Shown here: positions 1 to 6,835 of the stretch, piece after piece
Layout of the letters: every line of letters begins with the position of its first letter
How positions within the stretch are numbered: position 1 is the first letter of the stretch
Assembly: GCA_002404055.1 (NCBI GenBank)
Contig: DHIZ01000312.1
Span: forward strand, 1-7,574
From: Chloroflexi bacterium UBA4733
GTDB taxonomy: Bacteria > Chloroflexota > UBA4733
Length of the DNA: 7,574 nt
Direction of reading: 5' to 3'
The notes under the pieces: model-generated
Database searches by the model: none
What the model was told of the DNA's origin: nothing
The model's input: only the letters and a program-made list of their open reading frames with translations
Position numbers and translations under genes: made by a program

Positions 1-23
1 CGAGTTGGAGCGCCGAGATCGTG
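1..23 (+). repeat. Terminal direct repeat, left copy (right copy 7552-7574)
   Basis: The first 23 bases are identical to the last 23 and encode the same residues SWSAEIV in the same phase. The homologous stretch in the intact gene (about 3624-3646) has three differences, so perfect identity here is not simply family conservation. The repeat stops exactly at both window ends, which points to contig circularity or an assembly break at a shared k-mer. Confidence 0.8.
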
Positions 24-875
24 CGCGGTGTCCGGGGTTGCACCGCCTTCGTCGTGCTGTGCTCACCCGCCTCGATGGCCTCGGAGAACGTCCAGCAAGA
101 GATCCAACTCGCCTGGGAGAGTAAGCGGCGCATCCTCCCGCTCTTACTCCAGCCCATGGAGATGCCCGAAACCATCGCCTACGCCCTCGCTGGTCGGCAG
201 TGGGTGGAACTGCTCGACCGCCCCCAACAGCAGTGGCTACCGGACGCCCTGCGTGCCTTGACCGGCCTCGGCATCGCCGCGACCAGCGACGCCCCGCCCC
301 CGGCCCTTGCTCCTCCCCCGCCCGCCGCCGTCCCTGACCAGCCGCCCGCCGGCATCGCCCCTGTCCCAGGCCGCCGCGATAACCTGCCGGCCACCCTCAC
401 CAGCTTCATCGGGCGGGAGCGCGAACTGAGCGACATCGGCGCCCTGCTCGATCAAGCCCGGCTGGTGACGCTGGTCGGCGTGGGCGGTACTGGTAAGACC
501 CGCCTGGCGTTGGAGGTGGCGCGCGGACTGCTGGCGACGTATCCGGACGGGGTGTGGCTGGTGGAACTAGCGGCGCTGGCCGATCCAGGACTGGCGCCGG
601 AGACAGTTATCAGCGCGCTGGGGCTAGCGGCGCTGGCCGAGCAGGGGCCGGTGGCCACGCTGCTCCAGCGGCTGCAGAGCAAACAGTTGCTGCTCATCCT
701 CGACAACTGCGAGCACCTGCTCGACGCCTGCGCGCAACTGGCCGACGCCCTCCTGCGCTCTTGTCCCACCGTCAGCATCCTGGCGACCAGCCGCGAAGCG
801 TTGGGGATCGCCGGCGAGGTCTCCTGGCGCGTGCCGTCCCTGGAGACACCCGACCCTGCCCATCTGCCGCCATTA

Positions 876-885
876 CCGAACGTTG
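876..885 (+). other. Single-base frameshift site in the first TIR-STAND gene
   Basis: Upstream, codons ending CCA TTA CCG (870-878) read HLPPLP. Downstream, the family motif TLSRLPAVRLF reads only from ACG at 880. Removing one base at 879 or 880 joins them into a continuous, family-like LPPLPTLSRLPAVRLFVERA. There is no homopolymer or classical slippery heptamer here, so I read it as an insertion mutation or sequencing error and not as programmed frameshifting. Confidence 0.75.
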
Positions 886-2085
886 AGCCGGCTTCCGGCC
901 GTCCGCCTCTTCGTCGAGCGCGCCCAGGCAGCCAACCCGCGTTTCACGCTGACCGAGCAGCACGCGGCGGCCGTGGCCGCCATCTGCCGGCGGCTGGATG
1001 GCATCCCGCTGGCCATCGAGTTGGCGGCGGCGCGGGTGCGGGTGCTGGCGCCCGAGCAACTCGCCAGCCGGTTGGACCAGCGCTTCCGCCTCTTGACCGG
1101 CGGCAGTCGTGCGGCGCTGCCCCGGCAGCAGACGTTGCAGGCGCTGGTGGACTGGAGCTATCAGTTACTGACACCGCCGGAGCGACGCCTGTTCGACCGG
1201 CTGTCCGTCTTCGCCGGCGGCTGCACGTTGGAGGCGGCGGAGGCGGTGGGCAGTGCCGATGACCTGGCCGCCGAGGACGTGCTGGACCTGCTGGCGCGAC
1301 TGGTGGACAAGTCGCTGGTGGTGGCGGAGGAGCAGGAGGACGGCACCGAACGCTACCGGCTGTTGGAGACCTTGCGCCAGTACGGGCGGGAGAGGCTGCT
1401 TGCCGGTGATGCCGTAGAAGCCGTCCACCAACGCCATGCCGATCACTACCGCGCCCTGGCGGCGGAGCGGGCGCCTCAATTTGATGCGACAGCGGCCGCC
1501 TGGGCGAGCGCGTTGGCCTGGTGTGACCAGGAGCACGATAACCTGCTGGCGGCCCTGCGCTGGTTGATCGAACAGCGGCAGGCGGAGGAAAGTGCCGGGC
1601 TGAGCGCAGCACTCAGACCCTATTGGTTTATGCGGGGCCTTCTGGCCGAGGCGACGCGCCAGTCCAGCGATGTGCTAGATCTCTGCCGAGTGGCTGCCGC
1701 CGCGCCTGCCGCATTGGTGGAGGCACTCGGGGGGCGCTGGAGTATTGCCGGCGTCCAAGGGGACTGGGCGCTGCAGCTTGCGCTGGAGGCGGAGTACGAG
1801 CAGCTTGCCGCTTCCCTCCCCCCGGTGGAACAGCGAGTGGAAGCCGAACTGTTAGGTTCCTTCGGTCTCGCGGCCCGTGAGAGCGGGAATTTGGAGCGAG
1901 CGCAGGCATTGTTCGAACGGAGCCTCGCCCTGTACCGGCAACTAGGTAACCAGACCGGCATCGCTCAGCAGTTCAACCGGTTGGGCACGCTGGCCCACCT
2001 CTGGAACGAGTACGCTGCGGCGCACAGCCTGTTTGAGCAGAGTCTCGCGGTCCAGGGAACATCCGAGGCGACCAGGCTGCGCGGA

Positions 2086-2088
2086 TAG
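2086..2088 (+). other. In-frame TAG interrupting the TPR region of the first TIR-STAND gene
   Basis: Reading through the TAG continues helical, TPR-like sequence for about 124 codons and ends in the C-terminal tail motif shared with the paralogs. A single C-to-T change from CAG (Gln) would explain the stop. The following 103-codon piece (from 2152) has no convincing ribosome binding site and is better seen as the severed C-terminus than as its own gene. Confidence 0.8.
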
Positions 2089-2484
2089 ACGCTGCATAAG
2101 CTGGCCTGGCTCGCCCTGGACCAGGGTGAGAGCGCCACGGCGCGCCCGCTCGTGCGGAAGAACCTGACCATCTGGCGCGAATGGGACAACCGGCTAGACA
2201 TGGTCAACGCTCTTGGGATCGTCACCGCTTTGCTGGCGCTGGAGGGGCGGGCCGAGGCGGCGGTGCGGCTGGCGAGCGCGGTCGAAACGTTCCGCGCCGG
2301 AACCGGCCGGGCGTTGGGCACGGGGTTGCGGCGGACGCTTGACCGGTGTTTGACGCCGGCGCGGCAAGCGCTGGACGAGGCGACACTCTCGCGCGCGGAA
2401 GCGGCCGGTCGGGCACTCTCGCTGGAGCAGGCGGTGGAGGAGGCGCTGGCGGCGCTGGGTTGAATAGGTGCGTCACGAAGTTCA

Positions 2485-2658
2485 CCCTACGCTCAAGCGT
2501 AGCGCTAACCACCCGCTGCGGCGGGTACCCGCAAAGGACGCTGAAGCGCCCTGAAACCAATCCCGAGCGTCGTCGCCAGACGACCACGTGCCACCGAATC
2601 AGCCTCGTAGCGCCGTTTACGGTGCTTGGTTTTCGTAGCCCGACGCTTGAGCGTCGGG
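2485..2658. repeat. REP/BIME-like or MITE-like palindrome cluster bounded by a 24-bp imperfect inverted repeat
   Basis: The outer arms 2485-2508 and 2635-2658 are inverted copies matching at 20 of 24 positions, and each arm is itself a hairpin. The left hairpin is CTACGC-TCAA-GCGTAG (2487-2502). The right is CCCGACGC-TTGA-GCGTCGGG (2639-2658), preceded by GTAG (2635-2638). Inside lie ACCCGC-TGCG-GCGGGT (2511-2526), an imperfect hairpin at 2535-2552 with the same CGCT-NN-AGCG core, and GTAG plus GCGCCG-TTTA-CGGTGC (2607-2625, one G-T pair). A GTAG tetranucleotide next to a hairpin is the hallmark of REP elements mobilised by RAYT/IS200-type transposases. No transposase is in the window, so a non-autonomous element is inferred. 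Some hairpins could also act as terminators for the flanking convergent genes, but none has a clear T-run. Confidence 0.6.
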
Positions 2659-2684
2659 GGGGCTGGCCCGACACCTGCCGGCGT

Positions 2685-2713
2685 CGACTGCAATGGAGGC
2701 ATGCGACTGCAAT
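2685..2713. repeat. Short direct repeat CGACTGCAAT
   Basis: Two perfect 10-bp copies (2685-2694 and 2704-2713) begin 19 bp apart, just downstream of the Uma2 gene's stop. The meaning is unknown. Together with the palindrome cluster they account for most visible structure in the 295-bp gap 2464-2758, which contains no convincing gene. Confidence 0.4.
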
Positions 2714-2758
2714 CTCTCGCAAGGTCAGGTTCAGTGGACCGGCGCACTACTCCGTGCT

Positions 2759-3334
2759 CTAGCCTTGCTCCTCGAGCTCACGCAGCACGTCGGCCATGCG
2801 CAGCGCAAAGCCGGGCAGCACCGTGCCGCCGTCCAGGGTCTCCTCCGGGGACACTCGCCGGATGGTCTCTCCCTCGTACACCGTGGTCACCCCCGTCTGC
2901 GGGTTCACGTACCAGAGGATCTGCACGCCGGCCCGCAGCCAGTCGGCGATCTTCGCCTCCACCATCGTGGCACGGTCGGTCGGGGAGAGGACTTCGATGA
3001 CCAGGTCCGGCGGCGTGGCCGTGGCCGCAGCGCGCTGGTCACTGGGGATGCGGGACTTCCGGTAGAAGGTGACATCGCCGCCCCGTGCGTCGTACTCACT
3101 GTCCTGCACCTTGACCAATGCATCGGTGATCACCACCCGGCCCAGTCGGTGCTCACGGGAGTATGACCACAGCAGCCCACCGAGAAACGCTGCCAGGCTG
3201 CCGTGCTCGAAGTTCGTCACATCCCACTCCACAACCTGGCCGTCCACGAGCTCACGGAGCTTACCGTCGTCAGGGAACTGCGCCAGGTCTGCCACCGTGA
3301 AGCGCCTGGTCTCCACTGCTGGTGCTAATGCCAT
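2759..3334 (-). CDS. Uma2 family (DUF820) PD-(D/E)XK-like putative endonuclease
   Basis: This 191-residue protein has the usual Uma2 length and motif order: LRELVDGQVVEWD (residues 27-38), a conserved His in NFEHGSL (His44), GGDVTFYRKS (Asp87), PPDLVIEVLSP (Glu114) with a following Lys128 in VEAKIADW, then GVQILWYVNPQTGVTTVY and PGFALRMADVL near the end. The Asp/Glu/Lys set is the expected nuclease-fold active site. Family members are predicted nucleases, but the in vivo role is mostly unknown, and they occur in many copies in Cyanobacteria and Chloroflexota. I chose the ATG at 3334 because AAGGAG (plus-strand 3345-3350) lies 10 nt upstream and the family homology starts just after it. The frame stays open to 3496, but that extension is low-complexity and would overlap the divergent TIR-STAND gene. 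It converges on the broken TIR-STAND gene across the palindrome cluster. Any functional link to the TIR genes is unproven. Confidence 0.85.
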   Translation of the reverse strand: MALAPAVETRRFTVADLAQFPDDGKLRELVDGQVVEWDVTNFEHGSLAAFLGGLLWSYSREHRLGRVVITDALVKVQDSEYDARGGDVTFYRKSRIPSDQRAAATATPPDLVIEVLSPTDRATMVEAKIADWLRAGVQILWYVNPQTGVTTVYEGETIRRVSPEETLDGGTVLPGFALRMADVLRELEEQG

Positions 3335-3461
3335 CCGTCTCCATCTCCTTCCGCTGCGGGAGTAGCCTCCTCCAGTGTAGTATTCCCTGACCGGAGAAGC
3401 CAGGCAGCGCCTATCCTTCCGTCCGTGCGGTGCAAGGCGGAGGTCAAGAGGAGAGTCCACG
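3335..3461. promoter_or_regulatory. Divergent intergenic region between the Uma2 gene and the intact TIR-STAND gene
   Basis: This 127-bp stretch must hold both 5' regions if each gene has its own promoter. Plus strand: TATCCT (3412-3417) resembles a -10 box, with CTGACC (3387-3392) as a weak -35 at a long 19-bp spacing. The TIR-STAND ribosome binding site AGGAG (3449-3453) lies 8 nt before its ATG. Minus strand: AAGGAG (complement of 3345-3350) precedes the Uma2 ATG, with only a poor -10-like TACTAC further upstream. No clear operator palindrome is visible. The promoter boxes are weak guesses; the ribosome binding sites are solid. Confidence 0.35.
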
Positions 3462-6089
3462 ATGGCGGTTGGCACGGCTGGACCGGGCAGCGGCATCGCG
3501 CCGTCCTATGTCTTCCTCAGCTACGCCAGCGCCGACCGCGAACGGGCGTTTCGCGTCGCCGATCTGCTGGAAGCGTCCGGCATCAGCGTGTGGCTCGATC
3601 GCAAGAGCATCGCCGCCGGCAGCAGTTGGAGCGCCGAGATTGTGCGCGGCATCAAGGGCTGCCAGGCGCTGCTGGTGCTGGTATCGGTCACGGCGATGGC
3701 CTCGGCCAACGTGCAGCAAGAGGTGCAGCTCGCCTGGGAGAGCCACCGGCCCATCCTGCCCTTGCTCCAGGAACGCGTGGTCTTACCGGCGTCGGTCGAG
3801 TACGCCCTGGCTGGACGGCAGTGGGTGGAATTGCTGGAGCGACCGGAGGAGCAGTGGCTGCCCGAGACCCTGCGCGCCTGCGAACTGCTGAGCGCCGGCA
3901 CCATCACGTCGGCCCTGCTCGCGCCCGCCCCCCAGCCCCCACCCGCTGCGCCGGCGCCCGCGTCCCTTGCTGCGCCGCCGGCCCCAGTGCGCCACCACAA
4001 TCTGCCGGCGGCGCTGACCAGCTTCATTGGGCGGGAGCGTGAACTGGCCGAAATCGGCGCGCTGCTCGGTCAGGCCCGGCTGGTGACTTTGGTCGGGGTG
4101 GGCGGCACCGGCAAGACCCGCCTGGCGCTGGAGGTGGCCGGGCAACTGGCCGCCCAGTATCCCGACGGCATCTGGTTCGTCGAACTCGCTCCCCTGGCTG
4201 ATCCCGCGCTCGTCCTGACCGCCGTAGCTGCCGCCGTCAGCGTGCGGGAAGAGGTCCACCGTCCGCTCACGGAGACGCTGCTCGCCGCCTGGCGCGATGC
4301 CCGGCTACTTCTGCTCCTGGACAACTGCGAGCACCTGCTCGACGCCTGCGCCCACCTGGCCGATACGCTCCTGCGGGGCTGCCTCCACGTCCAGGTGCTC
4401 GCCACCAGCCGGGAAGCGCTGGGCATCAGCGGCGAGACCTCCTGGCGCATCTCCTCGTTGCGGTTACCGGACGCGACGGAACAGCCGGAGCTGGACGACC
4501 TGCGGCAAAACGAGGCAGTCCGGCTGTTTCTTGAACGTGCGGCTGCCGTCAATGCTCGGGTTCAGTTGACCCAGCAGAACGCGCCGGCCGTAGTGCAGAT
4601 CTGCCGGAGGCTGGACGGCATACCCCTCGCCCTGGAACTGGCGGCGGCTCGGCTCCGCGCCATGACCATCGAGCAACTGGCGGCGCGGATGGATCAGCGC
4701 TTCCGTCTGCTCACCGGCGGCAGCCGGGCTGCCTTACCGCGTCAGCAGACGTTGCAGGCGCTGGTGGATTGGAGCTACGACCTGCTCCCCGAGCCGGAGC
4801 GTCGCCTCTTTCAGCGGCTCTCCGTGTTCAGCGGCGGCTTCACCCTGGAAGCGGCAGAGGCGGTGGGCTGCGGTGACGAGGTTGAGGCCGTGGACGTGCT
4901 GGACCTACTGGCGCAACTGGTGGGCAAGTCCCTGGTGCTGGCGGAAGAGCAACCGGACGGCAGCCAGCGCTACGGTCTGCTGGAGACCCTGCGCCAGTAC
5001 GGACGGGAGAAACTGGTCCCCAGCGGCGATGCAGAGGCGGTGCATAGCCGGCACGCTGCCTATTACGTGGCGTTGGCAGCAGAGGCCGTACCGCCTGGAG
5101 CGCCACCGGCGCGGGAGGACTGGCGAGAGTACCTGACGCCGGAACACGACAACTTGCGTGGCGCGTTGGGCTGGCTCATTGAGCGCCAGGACGTCGCGCA
5201 GGTACCAATCCTGGCCTGGCCCGTTGCTTACCTCTGGGCCGTGTCCGGCAACTACAGCGAGGGTCGTCGTCAGTTCGCCGCCATCCTGGCGCTGCCGGGG
5301 TTGGCGGGGCCGACGAAACAGCGGGCCGAAATGCTCTTTTGCGCCTCCTTCTTTGCCGCTCGCGTCGGGGAGTTCGCCATCGCCGCCCAATTGGGAGAGG
5401 AGCGCCTGGCGATCGCTCGCCAATTGGACGACCCTCGGCCCATCGCCCATGCATTGACCTTTCTCGGCGTCAACCATGTGCAACTGGGTGACTACGCCAG
5501 GGCGCAGGAGTTGCAAGAACAGAGTCTCACCATCTGGCAACAGCTCGGCGATCAGGCCCAAACGGCGGATGTGCTGATCCGCCTGGGCGAGGTCGCGCAC
5601 ATGTTGGGTGATTATGACCGAGCAGAACTGCGCTACAGCGAAGGGCTCCAGACAGCCAGGGCCAGCAGTGTACACGAGGCCATTGGCCGCGCCCTCCACC
5701 ACCTCGGCTCGCTGGCGTTGGACACCGGCGACTTCCCCCGTGCCCATGAGTACTTCAGTGAGAGCGTGCGGGTCCATTGGCAACACCGACACCTGTTCTG
5801 GTTCCACTACGCGCTCGCCGACATTGCCAGTCTGGCGGCCGCCGAGGGGCAGGCGGAACGGGCCTTGCGCCTGGGCGGCGCCTCCACCGCCTACGCGACC
5901 GCCAGAGAATCCGCCATTCAGCCCAGCGAGCGCGGTCGCTTTGAACATTGGATGGCGACTGCCCGTCGGCAACTGCCGGCGGTGCAAGCGGACGCCGCGT
6001 GGACGCAAGGTGTGACCATGCCACTGGAGGCGGCTTTTGTCGACGCTCTGGCGGACGACGCGCCGGGCGACGGAGCAAGGGTACGCTGA
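3462..6089 (+). CDS. TIR domain-containing NB-ARC/TPR STAND ATPase, intact
   Basis: This 875-residue, three-part receptor-like protein starts at an ATG with AGGAG 8 nt upstream. Residues 15-140 are a TIR domain: YVFLSYASADRER at 16-28, VWLDRKSIAAG at 43-53, and WSAEI with Glu59 in the position of the catalytic glutamate of NAD-cleaving TIR domains. A Pro/Ala linker spans about 150-178. The NB-ARC-type ATPase follows: entry NLPAALTSFIGRERE (from 180), Walker A GVGGTGKT with Lys218, Walker B LLLLLDNCE with Asp287, LATSRE at 313-318, and GIPLA at 386-390. A winged-helix segment covers about 420-515. TPR-like helical repeats run from about 590 to 810 (for example LGDYARAQEL, LGDYDRAELRY, TGDFPRAHEYF). 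There are no signal peptide or membrane segments, so it is cytoplasmic. By analogy with TIR-STAND proteins it may sense a trigger through the TPRs, oligomerise with ATP, and activate the TIR to deplete or convert NAD, as in antiphage abortive responses. It could instead be a regulator of unknown input. Its TGA overlaps the ATG of the following remnant. Confidence 0.93.
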   Translation: MAVGTAGPGSGIAPSYVFLSYASADRERAFRVADLLEASGISVWLDRKSIAAGSSWSAEIVRGIKGCQALLVLVSVTAMASANVQQEVQLAWESHRPILPLLQERVVLPASVEYALAGRQWVELLERPEEQWLPETLRACELLSAGTITSALLAPAPQPPPAAPAPASLAAPPAPVRHHNLPAALTSFIGRERELAEIGALLGQARLVTLVGVGGTGKTRLALEVAGQLAAQYPDGIWFVELAPLADPALVLTAVAAAVSVREEVHRPLTETLLAAWRDARLLLLLDNCEHLLDACAHLADTLLRGCLHVQVLATSREALGISGETSWRISSLRLPDATEQPELDDLRQNEAVRLFLERAAAVNARVQLTQQNAPAVVQICRRLDGIPLALELAAARLRAMTIEQLAARMDQRFRLLTGGSRAALPRQQTLQALVDWSYDLLPEPERRLFQRLSVFSGGFTLEAAEAVGCGDEVEAVDVLDLLAQLVGKSLVLAEEQPDGSQRYGLLETLRQYGREKLVPSGDAEAVHSRHAAYYVALAAEAVPPGAPPAREDWREYLTPEHDNLRGALGWLIERQDVAQVPILAWPVAYLWAVSGNYSEGRRQFAAILALPGLAGPTKQRAEMLFCASFFAARVGEFAIAAQLGEERLAIARQLDDPRPIAHALTFLGVNHVQLGDYARAQELQEQSLTIWQQLGDQAQTADVLIRLGEVAHMLGDYDRAELRYSEGLQTARASSVHEAIGRALHHLGSLALDTGDFPRAHEYFSESVRVHWQHRHLFWFHYALADIASLAAAEGQAERALRLGGASTAYATARESAIQPSERGRFEHWMATARRQLPAVQADAAWTQGVTMPLEAAFVDALADDAPGDGARVR

Positions 6090-6268
6090 TGGAGGTGCAA
6101 TCGCTGGCCGTGCCCTATATCTTCCTGAGCTCCGCCAGCGCCGACCGGGGGCGCACGCCGGCGATGGCGCGGCGGCAGTTGGGCGAGCCGGCCTTCGCCG
6201 CCGCCTACGCCGCCGGGCGGGCGCTGTCGCTGGCGCAGGCGGCGTAGGCGGCGCTGGCGGAGCTATAG
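6089..6268 (+). pseudogene. Deletion scar of a TIR-STAND gene (TIR N-terminus fused to C-terminal tail)
   Basis: The ATG at 6089-6091 shares its A with the TGA stop of the intact TIR-STAND gene (TGATG), so the two would be translationally coupled. The 52-codon frame to TAG (6245-6247) begins VPYIFLSSASADRGR, the first strand and loop of a TIR domain. It then passes directly into ARRQLGEPAFAAAYAAGRALSLAQ, the tail found at the very end of STAND paralogs (compare RAEAAGRALSLEQAVEEAL at the end of the first copy). About 820 codons of TIR core, NB-ARC and TPR are missing, and the junction lies near 6150-6165. Beyond the TAG the same frame still gives AALAEL and a second TAG at 6266-6268, matching EALAALG in the first copy, so the first TAG is probably a Glu-codon mutation in the original tail. 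A function for the 52-residue product is unlikely but not excluded, given the coupled start. Confidence 0.8.
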
Positions 6269-6384
6269 CACCGGCAACAGCCTGGCCGAGTGAGGGGGTT
6301 ACGCCACGGAGCCGGGGAAGGGGGCCCATGCTATCCTGTTTGGGGGAGACCTCCGTTCAGGCGGATGATTCCGGGAGAATTCCG
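6269..6384 (+). promoter_or_regulatory. Promoter region of the XRE-HNH unit, with extended -10 candidate
   Basis: TGCTATCCT (6329-6337) fits an extended -10 (TG-N-TATCCT), giving an expected transcript start near 6344, about 40 nt before the chosen ATG at 6385. No good -35 lies 17 bp upstream, as is common for extended -10 promoters. The 10-mer CCCATGCTAT (6325-6334) recurs in front of the last TIR-STAND gene (7316-7325), again forming an extended -10. GGGAG (6373-6377) is the ribosome binding site, 7 nt before the ATG. Confidence 0.4.
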
Positions 6385-6831
6385 ATGCAGCGGGCTGTTT
6401 CCCGCCTCCACACGCTGCTGGGCGAGCGAGCATTGACTCGTGCGCAGTTGTGGCGTCGTCTCGAAGCGCAAGAACGCGCCTTCGACATCAAGGCGGTCTA
6501 CCGCCTGGCCGACCCCAGCCAACCCCTCCTGCGGCTTGACCTTCGTCTGGCCGGCGCCATCTGTCACGAGCTCGGCATCAGCTTGGACGAGCTGATCGTC
6601 TTCGCGGACTCGGCGGAGTCGCTTGAATCGCTTCCCTTGCCCAAGCAGCAGCGGCTCGATGCGCTCCTAGACCAACATGAAGATGCCGCCCTGTCCCCGG
6701 AAGAGCTGGCGGAGCTTGGTGGGCTCGTGGCCGAAGCGGAGCAGGTGGCGCTCACCAATGCACGGCGCCTGGACGAACGCCGACGGCGACACAGCGAACC
6801 CGGCGACACGCAACGACGCCGGGTGAGTTGA
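6385..6831 (+). CDS. XRE-like helix-turn-helix protein with helical C-terminal domain, partner of HNH gene
   Basis: This 148-residue protein's first part (about 5-73) follows a Cro/C1-type HTH pattern: RLHTLLGERALTRAQLWRRL, then an expanded loop, then LRLAGAICHELGISLDELIVF. The second part (about 84-130) is a charged helical hairpin, PKQQRLDALLDQHEDAALSPEELAEL followed by LVAEAEQVALTNARRL. I recall this arrangement from short Chloroflexota and cyanobacterial proteins encoded just before HNH genes. The tail is Arg-rich. The start is chosen at 6385 because GGGAG lies 7 nt upstream and the HTH homology begins at once. An in-frame ATG at 6328 would add 19 residues, but it overlaps a likely -10 box. 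The HNH gene begins 4 bp after the stop, so the two form an operon. Likely role: DNA-binding regulator, perhaps of its own operon and antitoxin-like. That role is inference. Confidence 0.75.
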   Translation: MQRAVSRLHTLLGERALTRAQLWRRLEAQERAFDIKAVYRLADPSQPLLRLDLRLAGAICHELGISLDELIVFADSAESLESLPLPKQQRLDALLDQHEDAALSPEELAELGGLVAEAEQVALTNARRLDERRRRHSEPGDTQRRRVS

Positions 6832-6835
6832 GCCG

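Larger units (their letters stand above)
1..2463 (+). pseudogene. TIR-NB-ARC-TPR (STAND) ATPase, 5'-truncated by window edge, frameshifted and with internal stop
   Basis: Reading starts mid-TIR at codon 3-5 with SWSAEIVRG, where the Glu at 15-17 is the candidate TIR NADase glutamate. A Pro/Ala-rich linker (about 285-380) follows, then the NB-ARC entry NLPATLTSFIGRERE, Walker A GVGGTGKT (477-500), Walker B LLLILDNCEHL (Asp at 702-704) and the sensor-like ILATSREALG. Near 879 the frame breaks: the next conserved block (LSRLPAVRLFVERA, DGIPLAIELAAAR, the winged-helix stretch GGSRAALPRQQTLQALVDWSY) lies in the +1 frame from about 880. TPR-like helices then run to an in-frame TAG at 2086-2088. The same frame continues past it (TLHKLAWLALDQGE) to the family C-terminal tail AAGRALSLEQAVEEAL and TGA at 2461-2463. 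Total length, with about 53 missing N-terminal codons, would match the 875-residue intact paralog. Two independent lesions argue for a pseudogene. Shorter products from 883 to 2088 are possible but would lack the TIR domain and Walker motifs. Either lesion alone could be a sequencing error. Confidence 0.85.

Noticed and set aside
870..890. Programmed ribosomal frameshift in the first TIR-STAND gene
   Set aside because: There is no slippery heptamer or nearby zero-frame stop (the zero frame stays open to 1262), and the intact paralog has no shift at this point.
944..1612. Minus-strand open frame of 222 codons
   Set aside because: It is Pro/Arg/Ala-rich shadow sequence opposite the conserved NB-ARC and winged-helix coding region.
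2464..2758. Small protein gene in the gap (for example a plus-strand frame over 2626-3000)
   Set aside because: The frames are short and low-complexity, run across hairpins, or lie antisense to the Uma2 gene. None has a convincing ribosome binding site or domain.
3335..3496. N-terminal extension of the Uma2 gene by 54 codons
   Set aside because: It would overlap the TIR-STAND start and shows no family homology. A good ribosome binding site precedes the ATG at 3334.
4905..6329. Long minus-strand open frame (474 codons) opposite the intact TIR-STAND gene
   Set aside because: GC-rich coding DNA often leaves the opposite strand open. The translation is low-complexity at its start with no recognisable domain, while the plus strand encodes clear motifs throughout.
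6328..6384. Upstream ATG (6328) as the start of the XRE-like gene
   Set aside because: It overlaps a probable extended -10 box and adds 19 residues without family similarity. The ATG at 6385 has a well-spaced GGGAG.
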